Part shown: in pieces, positions 1 through 7,033 of the stretch
Layout: every line of letters begins with the position of its first letter
How positions within the stretch are numbered: the first letter of the stretch is position 1
From: Planctomycetota bacterium
Lineage (GTDB): Bacteria; Planctomycetota; UBA11346
NCBI GenBank assembly: GCA_013816645.1
Contig: JACDEC010000146.1
Span: 1-7,239 of the forward strand
DNA: 7,239 nt
Direction of reading: 5' to 3'
Position numbers and translations under genes: made by a program
Notes under the pieces: generated by a model
What the model was told of the DNA's origin: nothing
The model's database searches: none
What the model saw: the letters and a program-made list of their open reading frames with translations, nothing else

Positions 1-2
1 CC

Positions 3-2330
3 GCCGAGGACACCTGGGCGCTCAACGAACAGCGCCTCACCCTGCTGCGCCGCAACGGCATCAGCTCGGACGGCGTGGTCTCGCTGCATTCGGCGGCCGA
101 GCGCCACCTCGAACTCGCGCGCGAGGCGCTGGTGGCGAAGGATTGGGGCAAGGCCCAGGGCGAAGGCCAAGCGGCGTGGTCGCTGTCCGGGAGGGTCTAT
201 CCCAGCGTGCTGTCGACCGCCAACGACGTGGTCTACGGCCTGGTCGTGATGCTGCTGTTCGCGATCCCGTTCGCGGCGATCTGCGAGCGCCTGTTCGTCT
301 CGGGCAACACCATCATCAAGAAGGTCGCCGGCTTCGCCGCCTTCTTCACGGTCACCTTCCTGTTCTTCTACTGCTTCCATCCCGCGTTCGCGCTCGCCAC
401 CACGCCGATGATCATCTTCCTGGCGTTCGTCATCATCATGATGTCGTCGTTCGTGATGGTGATCGTCTACAACCGTTTCGAAGGCGAGATGGAGCAGATC
501 CGCATGGCCGGGATGGGCATGCACAAGGTCGACGTCAGCCGGCTCGGCACGCTCTTCGCCACCATCCAGCTCGGTATCAGCAACATGCGCCGCCGTCCGC
601 TGCGCACCTTCCTCACCGGCATCACCGTGGTGCTGATGACCTTCATCCTGCTGACCTTCGCCAGCTTCAGCCCGTCGGTCGGCTTCCAGCGCATCGGGCT
701 CGACGAAGCGCCCCCCTACAACGGGGTGTTCATGCGCCAGAGCGCCTGGGCCCAGATCCACGAGCCGACCATGGCCAGGCTCGAACGCCAATGGGGCGCC
801 GTGGCGACCTTGACGCCGATGCGCTGGATGCCGCCGACCCGCATGCCGAAGTACCCGATCACCGGGCCCCGCGGGGTGATGGCGGTTTCGGGAGTCCTCG
901 GGGTGCTGCCCGACGATCCCAGCGGCGTCGAGCTGGCGCTGCGCCGCGGCGGAGCCGACGCTGCGCGCGGGTTCGGCGGCGAGCAGGACTGGATCTTCCT
1001 CTCCGACGAGGTCCTTTCCCGGATCGGCATCGCGCCAGGGGAGTTCCTGTCGTTCCAGGGCGTACGCCTGCGCGCCGGCACCATCGATGTGCAGAAACTC
1101 GGCAGCGTGGTCCAGATCGGCGGCGAGCAGATCACGCCGCTCGCGCCCGATCCGGACATCGCCAAGAAGGCCGACGAGAACGAACGCCTGAACGCCGCCG
1201 CCAGCGATGGCGCGCCGGACGTGGCCTCGACGTCCAGCGTCCACCTCAGCCCGAGCGCCTGCGCGGTGGTCCACGAGCGCGTCGCCAAACGGCTCGGCGC
1301 CGGACTGCACGGCATCTCGATGGTCCCCCGCGAACGCACCCAACCCGTGCCGGACCTGGCTGAGGACATCGCCCGCCAGGTCGGCGCCACCTTGCGCGTC
1401 GGCGACGGCGGCGAGAGCTGGCTGCTGACCTCGGTCGGCAAGCTCTCGGTCGCCGGCCTGACCGCCGTGCTCATCCCGCTGATCCTCGGCGGCCTGATCA
1501 TCTTCTCGACCATGCTCAATTCGGTGGCCGAGCGCGGGAAGGAGATCTTCATCTACGCCTCGCTCGGCTTGGCTCCGATCCATGTCGCCGCGCTGTTCCT
1601 GGTCGAGGCCGGCATCTACGCGGTGCTCGGCGGCCTGGGCGGCTACATGCTCGCCCAGCTCGTGGTCTCGGGACTGGGCCTGGCCGCGAGCTTCGGCTAC
1701 GGCGTCCCCCCCGACCTCAACTACTCGAGCTTCACCGCGGTGGCCACCATCCTGCTGGTGATGTTCACCGTGCTGCTCTCGGCGTTCTATCCCGCGTTGA
1801 TCGCTTCGCGCGCCGCCAATCCTGGCACCACCGACTTCCGCATCCCCGATGCCGAAGGCGACCACCTCGAGATCGCCTTCCCGTTCACGGTCTCATCGCG
1901 CGACGTGCGCGGCCTGCTCGCCTTCCTGACCCGCTATTTCGAGATGCGCACCGAGGCGTCGACCGGCTGCTTCACCGCCGCCGACGCGCGCATGGAGATC
2001 AATGACGATCGGCTCGGCGTCGCCGCCAAGGTCTGGCTGGCGCCGTTCGACCTCGGCATCAGCCAGAACCTGCTGCTCGAAGCGCTGCCGACCGACGTGC
2101 GCGCGATCTTCGCCGTCCGCCTGCGCCTCGACCTGCTGTCCGGGCAGCGCGCGGCCTGGCGCCGCACCAACATCGCCTTCCTCAAGGACCTGCGTCAGCA
2201 GTTCCTGGTCTGGCGCACGCTGTCGCCCGAAGCCATGGACCGCTACCGCGCCGACGGCGGCGATGAGGCCGCTCGCCAGCGGCTGGCCTCGGCCGGCGAT
2301 GGCGCAACGGTCGGCGGAGCCCCGGCATGA
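3..2330 (+). CDS. FtsX/MacB-like ABC transporter permease, 5'-truncated by window edge
   Basis: Integral-membrane subunit of a MacB/LolCE-type ABC system, which typically couples cytoplasmic ATP hydrolysis to work on periplasmic or envelope substrates. The frame is open to the left edge, so I read it as partial; the GTG at 75 is probably internal. Numbering from the first complete codon (775 residues visible): a helical segment, three hydrophobic segments (about 75-95, 107-131, 134-156), then a juxtamembrane stretch with ISNMRRRPLRTFLTG leading into a fourth (about 200-221). A roughly 250-residue extracytoplasmic region follows, as in MacB permeases. The FtsX core (about 478-601) has three more helices and the coupling-loop motif AERGKEIFIYASLGL. 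About 165 mostly hydrophilic residues follow the last helix, unusual for this family. The stop overlaps the next gene's ATG. The ATPase encoded at 4319 is the obvious partner. Family assignment is strong; the substrate is unknown. Confidence 0.88.
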   Translation, partial: AEDTWALNEQRLTLLRRNGISSDGVVSLHSAAERHLELAREALVAKDWGKAQGEGQAAWSLSGRVYPSVLSTANDVVYGLVVMLLFAIPFAAICERLFVSGNTIIKKVAGFAAFFTVTFLFFYCFHPAFALATTPMIIFLAFVIIMMSSFVMVIVYNRFEGEMEQIRMAGMGMHKVDVSRLGTLFATIQLGISNMRRRPLRTFLTGITVVLMTFILLTFASFSPSVGFQRIGLDEAPPYNGVFMRQSAWAQIHEPTMARLERQWGAVATLTPMRWMPPTRMPKYPITGPRGVMAVSGVLGVLPDDPSGVELALRRGGADAARGFGGEQDWIFLSDEVLSRIGIAPGEFLSFQGVRLRAGTIDVQKLGSVVQIGGEQITPLAPDPDIAKKADENERLNAAASDGAPDVASTSSVHLSPSACAVVHERVAKRLGAGLHGISMVPRERTQPVPDLAEDIARQVGATLRVGDGGESWLLTSVGKLSVAGLTAVLIPLILGGLIIFSTMLNSVAERGKEIFIYASLGLAPIHVAALFLVEAGIYAVLGGLGGYMLAQLVVSGLGLAASFGYGVPPDLNYSSFTAVATILLVMFTVLLSAFYPALIASRAANPGTTDFRIPDAEGDHLEIAFPFTVSSRDVRGLLAFLTRYFEMRTEASTGCFTAADARMEINDDRLGVAAKVWLAPFDLGISQNLLLEALPTDVRAIFAVRLRLDLLSGQRAAWRRTNIAFLKDLRQQFLVWRTLSPEAMDRYRADGGDEAARQRLASAGDGATVGGAPA
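2316..2330 (+). promoter_or_regulatory. Ribosome binding site and ATGA translational-coupling junction
   Basis: GGAG at 2316-2319 lies 7 bases before the ATG at 2327, a good Shine-Dalgarno spacing. The ATG overlaps the permease TGA (ATGA, 2327-2330). This fixes the start of the OPT-like gene and suggests that its translation is coupled to the permease, giving matched amounts of the two membrane proteins. Confidence 0.75.
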
Positions 2331-4309
2331 GCCTGCTCACCGATAAAGAGCTGAACCAGTACCGCGACCTGGTCAAACCGGCCTCGACCTTCGAGGAGGG
2401 CTTCGGCTGGAAGGCGGTGTTCGGCGCGATCTTCGTCGGGCTGATCATGCTCCCGGCGGCGATGTACATGTCGATGGCGATCGGCGAGGAGTCGATCGGC
2501 CCGGCGGCCAAATGGGTCACGGTGATCCTCTTCCTGGAGATGGCCAAGCGCGCGCGCACCGCGCTCAAGCCGGCCGAGATCTTCATCCTCTTCGCCATGG
2601 CCGGCACCCTGGTGTCGAGCCCGACCCAGAACTTCTTCTGGCGCCAGTACCTCGTGCAGTCGGACGCCGCACGCAGCTTCGGACTCGGCGAGGCCTTCCC
2701 AGCGTGGTACGCGCCCAGCGACAGCGCGGTGCTCGACCACCGCAGCTTCCTGATGACGGAATGGGCGTTGCCGCTCGGACTGATGCTGCTGACCCAGATC
2801 GTCGGCAGGATCGACGGCCTGATCCTCGGCTATGGCCTGTTCCGCGTGACCAGCGACATCGAAAAGCTGCCCTTCCCGATGGCGCCGATCGGCGCCGCGG
2901 GCGTCACCGCGCTCAGCGAGAACCAGAGCGGGCAGGAAGGCTGGCGCTGGCGGGTGTTCTGCATCGGCACCGCCTTCGGCATGGTCTTCATGTTCCTCTA
3001 CGGCGGCATCCCGGTGCTGACCGGAACCTTCCTCAAGGAACCGTTCACGCTGCTGCCGCTGCCATGGCTCGATACCACGGTCCAGACCCAGAACATCCTG
3101 CCCGCGGTGCCGACCGGCCTGATCTTCGACATGGGCCACTTCTTCATCGGCATGGCCCTGCCGTTCTTCGGCGTGCTCGGGGCCTTCATCGGGTTGGTGG
3201 TGATGATGATGGTCAATCCATTCGTGCTGCTGCCGATGGGCATGCTGCCGAGCTGGAAACCGGGCATGAACACCGTGCAGACCGTGTTCTCCAACCACAT
3301 CGACTTCTACCTCAGCTTCGGCATGGGCCTGGGCCTGGCCGTCGGCGTGATCGGCATCTGGCAGTGCGTGTCGTCGCTGCGCCGGTCCAATCGCCCGGCG
3401 ATCGATGCCGCCGCCGAGACCGCCAAGCCGGTGGCGATCAAGGGCAGCCGCGGTGACATCCGCACCTGGGTGATCATCGCCGTCTACCTCGGCAGCTCCG
3501 CGCTCTACATCGCGCTGTGCGGCTGGCTGCTCGACTGGGACTTCCGCGGCAGCCAGCTGATCTGGGTGCTGCTGTTCTTCGCCTTCGTCTACACCCCCTT
3601 CGTCAGCTACGTCACCGCCCGCCTGGAAGGCCTCGCCGGTCAGGTCCTGGCCATCCCCTACGTGCGCGAGACCGCCTTCATCCTCTCGGGCTTCAAGGGC
3701 ATCGAGGTCTGGCTGCTGCCGATCCCGCTCGCCAACTACGGCGAGGACACCATGCAGTACCGCATCGCCGAGCTGGTCGGCTGCTCGTTCCGCTCGATCT
3801 GGAAGCTCACCATTTTCGTCGTGCCGGTGCTCTTCATCCTGTCGATCGTCTACGGCCAGCTGATCTGGTCGCTCGGCCCGATCCCCAGTGCGGCCTACCC
3901 CTTCGCCTCGCAGATGTGGGACCTGCTGGCGCGCAACGAGTGCCTGATCCTGTCCTCGACCCAGACCGGGTTCAGCCCCTTCCTCGCCGCGCTCAAGCCG
4001 GCGGTCATCGCCGCCGGCGGCGTCACCGGCATGCTCTCCTACGCCGCGCTGTCGGCCTTCGGCCTACCCGTGCTGCTGATCTACGGGGTGGTCAAGGGCC
4101 TCGGCGGTTCGATCCCCCAGGCGCTGATCGTGCAGTTCGCCGGCGCGCTGTTCGGCCGCTTCGTGATGGCCAAGCGCTTCGGTCCGGACCGCTGGCGCCA
4201 GTTCGCCCCGGTGCTGCTCGCTGGCTACGGCTGCGGTGCGGGATTGATCATGATGTTCGCGGTCGGCATCAAATTTCTGTCCGCCTCGATCTTCCAGCTC
4301 CCCTACTAG
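2327..4309 (+). CDS. OPT-superfamily-like polytopic membrane transporter
   Basis: A 660-residue, very hydrophobic protein with roughly 14 predicted membrane segments and no obvious signal peptide. Resemblance to the oligopeptide transporter (OPT) superfamily is by pattern, from memory: a first-helix region ending near PAEIFILFAMAG (82-93), where OPT proteins have a polar turn and AG; KLPFPMAP (180-187), matching the OPT LPFP hallmark; ARLEGLAGQVLAIP (431-444), resembling the OPT R-x-x-G-x-x-G segment before a conserved Pro; and a C-terminus with W623 and a Gly-rich last helix (AGYGCGAG, 632-639). OPT proteins are secondary carriers of peptides or metal chelates. The start is set by GGAG and the ATGA overlap. 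Lying between an ABC permease and its ATPase, it is probably part of, or co-regulated with, that system. The length suits bacterial OPT proteins. The alternative is a novel polytopic family only distantly related to OPT. The substrate cannot be inferred. Confidence 0.72.
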   Translation: MSLLTDKELNQYRDLVKPASTFEEGFGWKAVFGAIFVGLIMLPAAMYMSMAIGEESIGPAAKWVTVILFLEMAKRARTALKPAEIFILFAMAGTLVSSPTQNFFWRQYLVQSDAARSFGLGEAFPAWYAPSDSAVLDHRSFLMTEWALPLGLMLLTQIVGRIDGLILGYGLFRVTSDIEKLPFPMAPIGAAGVTALSENQSGQEGWRWRVFCIGTAFGMVFMFLYGGIPVLTGTFLKEPFTLLPLPWLDTTVQTQNILPAVPTGLIFDMGHFFIGMALPFFGVLGAFIGLVVMMMVNPFVLLPMGMLPSWKPGMNTVQTVFSNHIDFYLSFGMGLGLAVGVIGIWQCVSSLRRSNRPAIDAAAETAKPVAIKGSRGDIRTWVIIAVYLGSSALYIALCGWLLDWDFRGSQLIWVLLFFAFVYTPFVSYVTARLEGLAGQVLAIPYVRETAFILSGFKGIEVWLLPIPLANYGEDTMQYRIAELVGCSFRSIWKLTIFVVPVLFILSIVYGQLIWSLGPIPSAAYPFASQMWDLLARNECLILSSTQTGFSPFLAALKPAVIAAGGVTGMLSYAALSAFGLPVLLIYGVVKGLGGSIPQALIVQFAGALFGRFVMAKRFGPDRWRQFAPVLLAGYGCGAGLIMMFAVGIKFLSASIFQLPY

Positions 4310-4318
4310 GCGTACGCC
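4309..4318. repeat. 10-bp perfect palindrome in the intercistronic gap
   Basis: GGCGTACGCC is a perfect inverted repeat. It spans the last base of the OPT-like TAG stop and the entire 9-base gap before the ATPase ATG at 4319. There is no strong Shine-Dalgarno sequence here; only AGG at 4308-4310 is within reach. It may be a small structure or protein site affecting reinitiation on the ATPase gene, or it may be chance in GC-rich DNA. Confidence 0.4.
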
Positions 4319-5119
4319 ATGACCGAGACCAAGAGCGTCTTCCACAAGTACTGGGATCCCGAGAACGACCCGCGGCACATCGCCTACGCGGCCGGGAAGA
4401 ATGTCATCGTGCGCGCGCGCGACGTGAAGAAGGTGTACAAGGCCGAATCGCCGGAACCCGTGCACGCCCTGCGCGGCGTGACCATGGAGATCTACACCGG
4501 CGAGTACCTGGCGATCATGGGTCCGTCGGGTTCGGGCAAGTCGACGTTCTTCAACGCGATCGGCGGGCTCGACCGTCCGACCTCCGGCCAAGTCTACATC
4601 GACGAGGTCGACATCGCCCAGCTCGACGCGCGCGAACTGGCCTGGCTGCGCTGCCGCAAGATCGGCTACATCTTCCAGAGCTACAATCTGATCCCGGTGA
4701 TGACCGCGCTCGAGAACGTGATGCTGCCGATGACCTTCGCCGGCACGCCCGCCGACGAGGCGCGCCACAAGGCCTTCGACCTGCTCAAGCTGGTCGGTCT
4801 CGGCCACCGTCCCGACAACAAGCCGAGCGAGCTGTCGGGCGGTCAGCAGCAACGCGTGGCGATCGCGCGCTCGCTCGCCAACGACCCGGCGATCATCCTC
4901 GCCGACGAGCCGACCGCGAACCTCGATTCCAAGACCGGCCTCGAGGTGATCGAGCTGATGATGAAGCTGAAGCAGGAGAAGGGCGTCACCGTCATCTCCG
5001 CGACCCACGACCACGAGATGCTGGCGATCTCGGACCGCGTGCTGTGGATCAAGGATGGCCAGGTCGACCGCGTCGAACTGCGCGAGGACCTGCACATCGC
5101 CAAAGGCTCGATCGGCTGA
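4319..5119 (+). CDS. ABC transporter ATP-binding protein, LolD/MacB type
   Basis: Cytoplasmic nucleotide-binding subunit expected to power the FtsX-like permease encoded upstream. All canonical elements are intact in 266 residues: aromatic A-loop Y40, Walker A GPSGSGKST (68-76), Q-loop Q120 in FQSYN, signature LSGGQQQRVA (172-181), Walker B IILADEP (192-198) with catalytic E197, D-loop NLDSKTG (201-207) and H-loop H230. The signature and the NLIPVMTALENVMLP segment (123-137) are typical of the LolD/MacB/FtsE branch, which pairs with FtsX-fold permeases. The protein is about 30 residues longer than usual at the N-terminus: a hydrophilic leader rich in charged and aromatic residues precedes the first strand at about 29. 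ATG 4319 is the first start after the preceding stop, 9 bases away. An internal start would remove the leader, but no better ribosome site was seen. Family is near certain; the specific substrate is unknown. Confidence 0.95.
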   Translation: MTETKSVFHKYWDPENDPRHIAYAAGKNVIVRARDVKKVYKAESPEPVHALRGVTMEIYTGEYLAIMGPSGSGKSTFFNAIGGLDRPTSGQVYIDEVDIAQLDARELAWLRCRKIGYIFQSYNLIPVMTALENVMLPMTFAGTPADEARHKAFDLLKLVGLGHRPDNKPSELSGGQQQRVAIARSLANDPAIILADEPTANLDSKTGLEVIELMMKLKQEKGVTVISATHDHEMLAISDRVLWIKDGQVDRVELREDLHIAKGSIG

Positions 5120-5123
5120 TTAC

Positions 5124-5149
5124 CGGGCGCTCGAGCGCTCACTTGCCCG
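5124..5149 (+). other. Intercistronic inverted repeats, possible weak terminator or RNA-processing hairpin
   Basis: The 57-base gap after the ATPase holds two overlapping inverted repeats. One is a perfect 12-bp palindrome, GCGCTCGAGCGC (5127-5138). The other is an outer pair, CGGGC (5124-5128) with GCCCG (5145-5149). No T-run follows, so intrinsic termination is not convincing. Attenuation, transcript processing or a protein-binding site are alternatives. TTGCCC at 5143 and the AT-rich CATAGTTTA at 5162-5170 are spaced too closely for a standard promoter. Confidence 0.35.
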
Positions 5150-5176
5150 TGCGATTGGCCTCATAGTTTACCGGCC

Positions 5177-5923
5177 ATGCGTCAATGCCTGGCCTGCCCG
5201 CTCCAGTTCACCGATGAACTCACGCTCTGCCCGGCGTGCAACAGCACCCGCCACGTCCGCTTGGCGGGCGGCGGCGGAGCTTCGGACACCGGCGTGGTGG
5301 GCGCCCTCCGTCAGGCCGTCGCGACCATCCTGTGGGACAAGGACTGGACGCCCAACGGCATCCGCTGGGCGGGCGCCGCCATGGTCCTGCTCGAGGCGCC
5401 GGCGCTGCTCCTGCTGCCGAATATCGACGGCATCGCCTTCCTGCTGATCATCCCCTGGATGATCATGATCAGCGGCGCGCTGATCTGGTTCAGCGCTGGT
5501 GGCGAATGGTCGGAATGGTTGGGCCGCATCTTCTGCGGATTCGAGCTGATGCGCGCGGCGAGGGCGCTGATCATGGGCGCGCTGTTCTCGGGATCGCTCG
5601 CCGAATCGCTCGCCGTGCTGGAGTACTGCGTCGTCCTGGTAAGCATCCTGATGCTCCTCGCGCAAGGGTATGCCCACCCGAAGAGTCCGCGCTGGATCCG
5701 CCTCATCCTGCCGTTGCTGCTGATCAACCTGGTGCTCGGAGCCGTCGCCTGGGCGACCACCGAGGCCGAGCCGGAGTTCGATGAAGCCGAAGTTACGGCC
5801 CCAGCGCGTCCCGGCGCCGATCGCGGAGGCGCCGCGGGCCAGCCGACGCCCAATAATTCGCCCTTCGACCTGATTCCCGAAGACGCTGGCGAGCCGCCGC
5901 CGGCACCTTCGTTCGATCCCTAG
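5177..5923 (+). CDS. Zinc-ribbon-headed multi-pass membrane protein of unknown function
   Basis: I do not recognise this 248-residue family. The N-terminus has two CxxC pairs (C4/C7 and C18/C21, the second CPAC) with a 10-residue gap, which fits a short zinc ribbon facing the cytoplasm. A Gly-rich linker (31-34) and an amphipathic stretch follow, then four or five hydrophobic segments (about 62-80, 84-106, a weaker one near 128-136, 145-163, 174-193). A Pro/Ala/acidic, probably disordered tail (about 197-248) ends the protein. Bacterial proteins of this layout are commonly annotated only as zinc-ribbon or hypothetical membrane proteins. ATG 5177 is chosen because it retains the first CxxC; no clear Shine-Dalgarno sequence precedes it. 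It is on the ABC operon's strand, 57 bases downstream across a structured gap, so it may be the fourth gene or separately expressed. No enzyme motif is visible. Confidence 0.8.
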   Translation: MRQCLACPLQFTDELTLCPACNSTRHVRLAGGGGASDTGVVGALRQAVATILWDKDWTPNGIRWAGAAMVLLEAPALLLLPNIDGIAFLLIIPWMIMISGALIWFSAGGEWSEWLGRIFCGFELMRAARALIMGALFSGSLAESLAVLEYCVVLVSILMLLAQGYAHPKSPRWIRLILPLLLINLVLGAVAWATTEAEPEFDEAEVTAPARPGADRGGAAGQPTPNNSPFDLIPEDAGEPPPAPSFDP

Positions 5924-5944
5924 GCGAGGTCGGTCATCGCCCTG

Positions 5945-5970
5945 GTCGGCGAGGCGGGAAGCCCACCGAC
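5945..5970. terminator. Weak candidate hairpin between convergent genes
   Basis: GTCGG (5945-5949) pairs with CCGAC (5966-5970), with a further short GGC/GCC pairing possible inside. It sits between the stop of the zinc-ribbon gene (5923) and the stop of the minus-strand esterase gene (5985), where a bidirectional terminator would be expected. No T-run is present on either side, so the call rests mainly on position. Confidence 0.25.
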
Positions 5971-5982
5971 GACGCGCCCAGT

Positions 5983-5996
5983 GGTCAGGTCTGACC
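5983..5996. repeat. Inverted repeat over the esterase stop codon
   Basis: GGTCAG (5983-5988) and CTGACC (5991-5996) are perfect inverted arms separated by 2 bases, and they include the esterase TGA stop (5985-5987). The loop is too short for the full stem, but a 5-bp stem with a 6-base loop could form. It could also act as a two-fold symmetric protein site or part of transcription termination. Confidence 0.35.
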
Positions 5997-7001
5997 GCGC
6001 GCCGCAGCCAACGACCGCCAGGCGCGCAGTTGCGCGCGCTGGTCGCTGGCGCCATCGGGGTTGTCGAAATGGCCGGTGGTGAGCGCGATCATCACCTTGT
6101 TGGGCAGTGCGTTGGCGACCGCGTACTGTCCAGGCGGCGGCACCGCCGGATCGAAGCGCGCCGGACATACCAGGGTGGGGATGGCGATGCGCCTCGCAGC
6201 CACCGCCGCATCGAAATAGGCGAGCACGTCCATCACTCCGGGGTGGTCCGCCGCATAGCTGCGCACCGATTCGCCGCTGCCGACGCACCGGCAGGTCAGC
6301 CGCAACGGATGATGGCCGAAGGTCGGGACTTCCATGAAGGCGGCCGCGAAACGCTCGTCCCACGGCAACGCCAGGGAACCGAGTCCGCCGGCGAAGCTGC
6401 CACCGAGATAGAGCAGCCGGCCCGCGGCTGCGGGCGCGAGTTCGATCAGAGCGCTCGCCGCGGACCACATCGACGCCACGCAGGCGCGAATCAGGTAGGT
6501 CTCGCGCGAAGCGATGCCGTGGATGACGTGGCGGTCCGAGGTGTCGGGGAGGTCCGCGCGCGCCGACAGGTTGAAACCTGGCGCGCACGGCAGGATCTCG
6601 GCGCAACGCGAGGGACGCCAACCATTCTGCCAATCGCCGCGCCCGCCATAACCATGGCCGGTGACGCACCCGACAGCGATCTCACCGTCAGTTGGCATGC
6701 TCCACCACGCCCCGACGCGCACGCCGCCGAGCGTGTCGAAGCGCACCTCGCGCACCACCCGACCCGCCACCCCCGCGATCGGCTCGCCGACTTCCAGGCG
6801 CAGCGGCGTGGCCATGGTCTGCGCGAACGTCCCGCGCCAGAAGTCGGCGAAATCCGCGACCTCGGCCGGCGCGGTGATCGCCAGCAGCCCCGCCTCGTCG
6901 TAGCCGTAGGCCGGATCGAACGGGAAGCCGTGCTTCAAGGCGACAGGAGGACGCAGACCCGGCTCAGGCGCACGCATGTGCACGAAGTACACCGAAACCA
7001 T
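5985..7001 (-). CDS. CE7-like acetylxylan esterase/cephalosporin-C deacetylase family hydrolase
   Basis: An alpha/beta-hydrolase expected to remove acetyl or similar acyl groups from carbohydrates or small molecules. Numbered from ATG 7001 (338 residues): the CE7-typical entry FADFW (51-55), an oxyanion-loop motif HGYGGRGD (116-123), a nucleophile elbow GGSFAGG with S202, the segment HGIASRETYLIRA (CE7-typical GI-x-YYYR helix), acid D284 followed by PPPGQYA (the CE7 D-x-x-x-PP-x-x-x-A pattern) and H311 in TGHFD. The triad Ser202-Asp284-His311 is therefore complete. The elbow has Ala at +2 instead of Gly, and the usual RGQG motif is replaced by a divergent ARADLP-like stretch, so substrate preference may differ. 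No signal peptide is evident. The start is uncertain: ATG 7001 has GGA six bases upstream and gives a normal family length; alternatives are 6977, 7025, 7055 and 7073, the last two lying inside the tandem repeat. It converges with the zinc-ribbon gene. Confidence 0.85.
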   Translation of the reverse strand: MVSVYFVHMRAPEPGLRPPVALKHGFPFDPAYGYDEAGLLAITAPAEVADFADFWRGTFAQTMATPLRLEVGEPIAGVAGRVVREVRFDTLGGVRVGAWWSMPTDGEIAVGCVTGHGYGGRGDWQNGWRPSRCAEILPCAPGFNLSARADLPDTSDRHVIHGIASRETYLIRACVASMWSAASALIELAPAAAGRLLYLGGSFAGGLGSLALPWDERFAAAFMEVPTFGHHPLRLTCRCVGSGESVRSYAADHPGVMDVLAYFDAAVAARRIAIPTLVCPARFDPAVPPPGQYAVANALPNKVMIALTTGHFDNPDGASDQRAQLRAWRSLAAARGQT

Positions 7002-7033
7002 CTTCGGTCCATGGCTTCTATCCATTCGTTCCG

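Noticed and set aside
75..77. GTG at 75 as the true start of the permease
   Set aside because: The frame stays open with similar composition to the left edge, and no Shine-Dalgarno sequence precedes it. A truncated longer gene is more likely.
2243..3298. A 351-codon antisense open frame
   Set aside because: It lies opposite the OPT-like gene, is rich in His, Arg, Glu and Gln, and has no domain signal. It is explained by GC-biased codon use on the other strand.
4064..5095. A 343-codon antisense open frame opposite the ATPase
   Set aside because: The plus-strand ATPase has every ABC motif; the antisense product has no recognisable features.
3517..5166. A 549-codon open frame on the plus strand overlapping the OPT-like and ATPase genes
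   Set aside because: Its product is dominated by Arg, Pro, Ala and Gly, typical of an off-frame in GC-rich DNA, and it overlaps two well-supported genes.
5143..5170. Sigma-70 promoter for the zinc-ribbon gene (TTGCCC with CATAGT)
   Set aside because: The 13-base spacing is too short and both hexamers are weak. Transcription would also start almost at the ATG.
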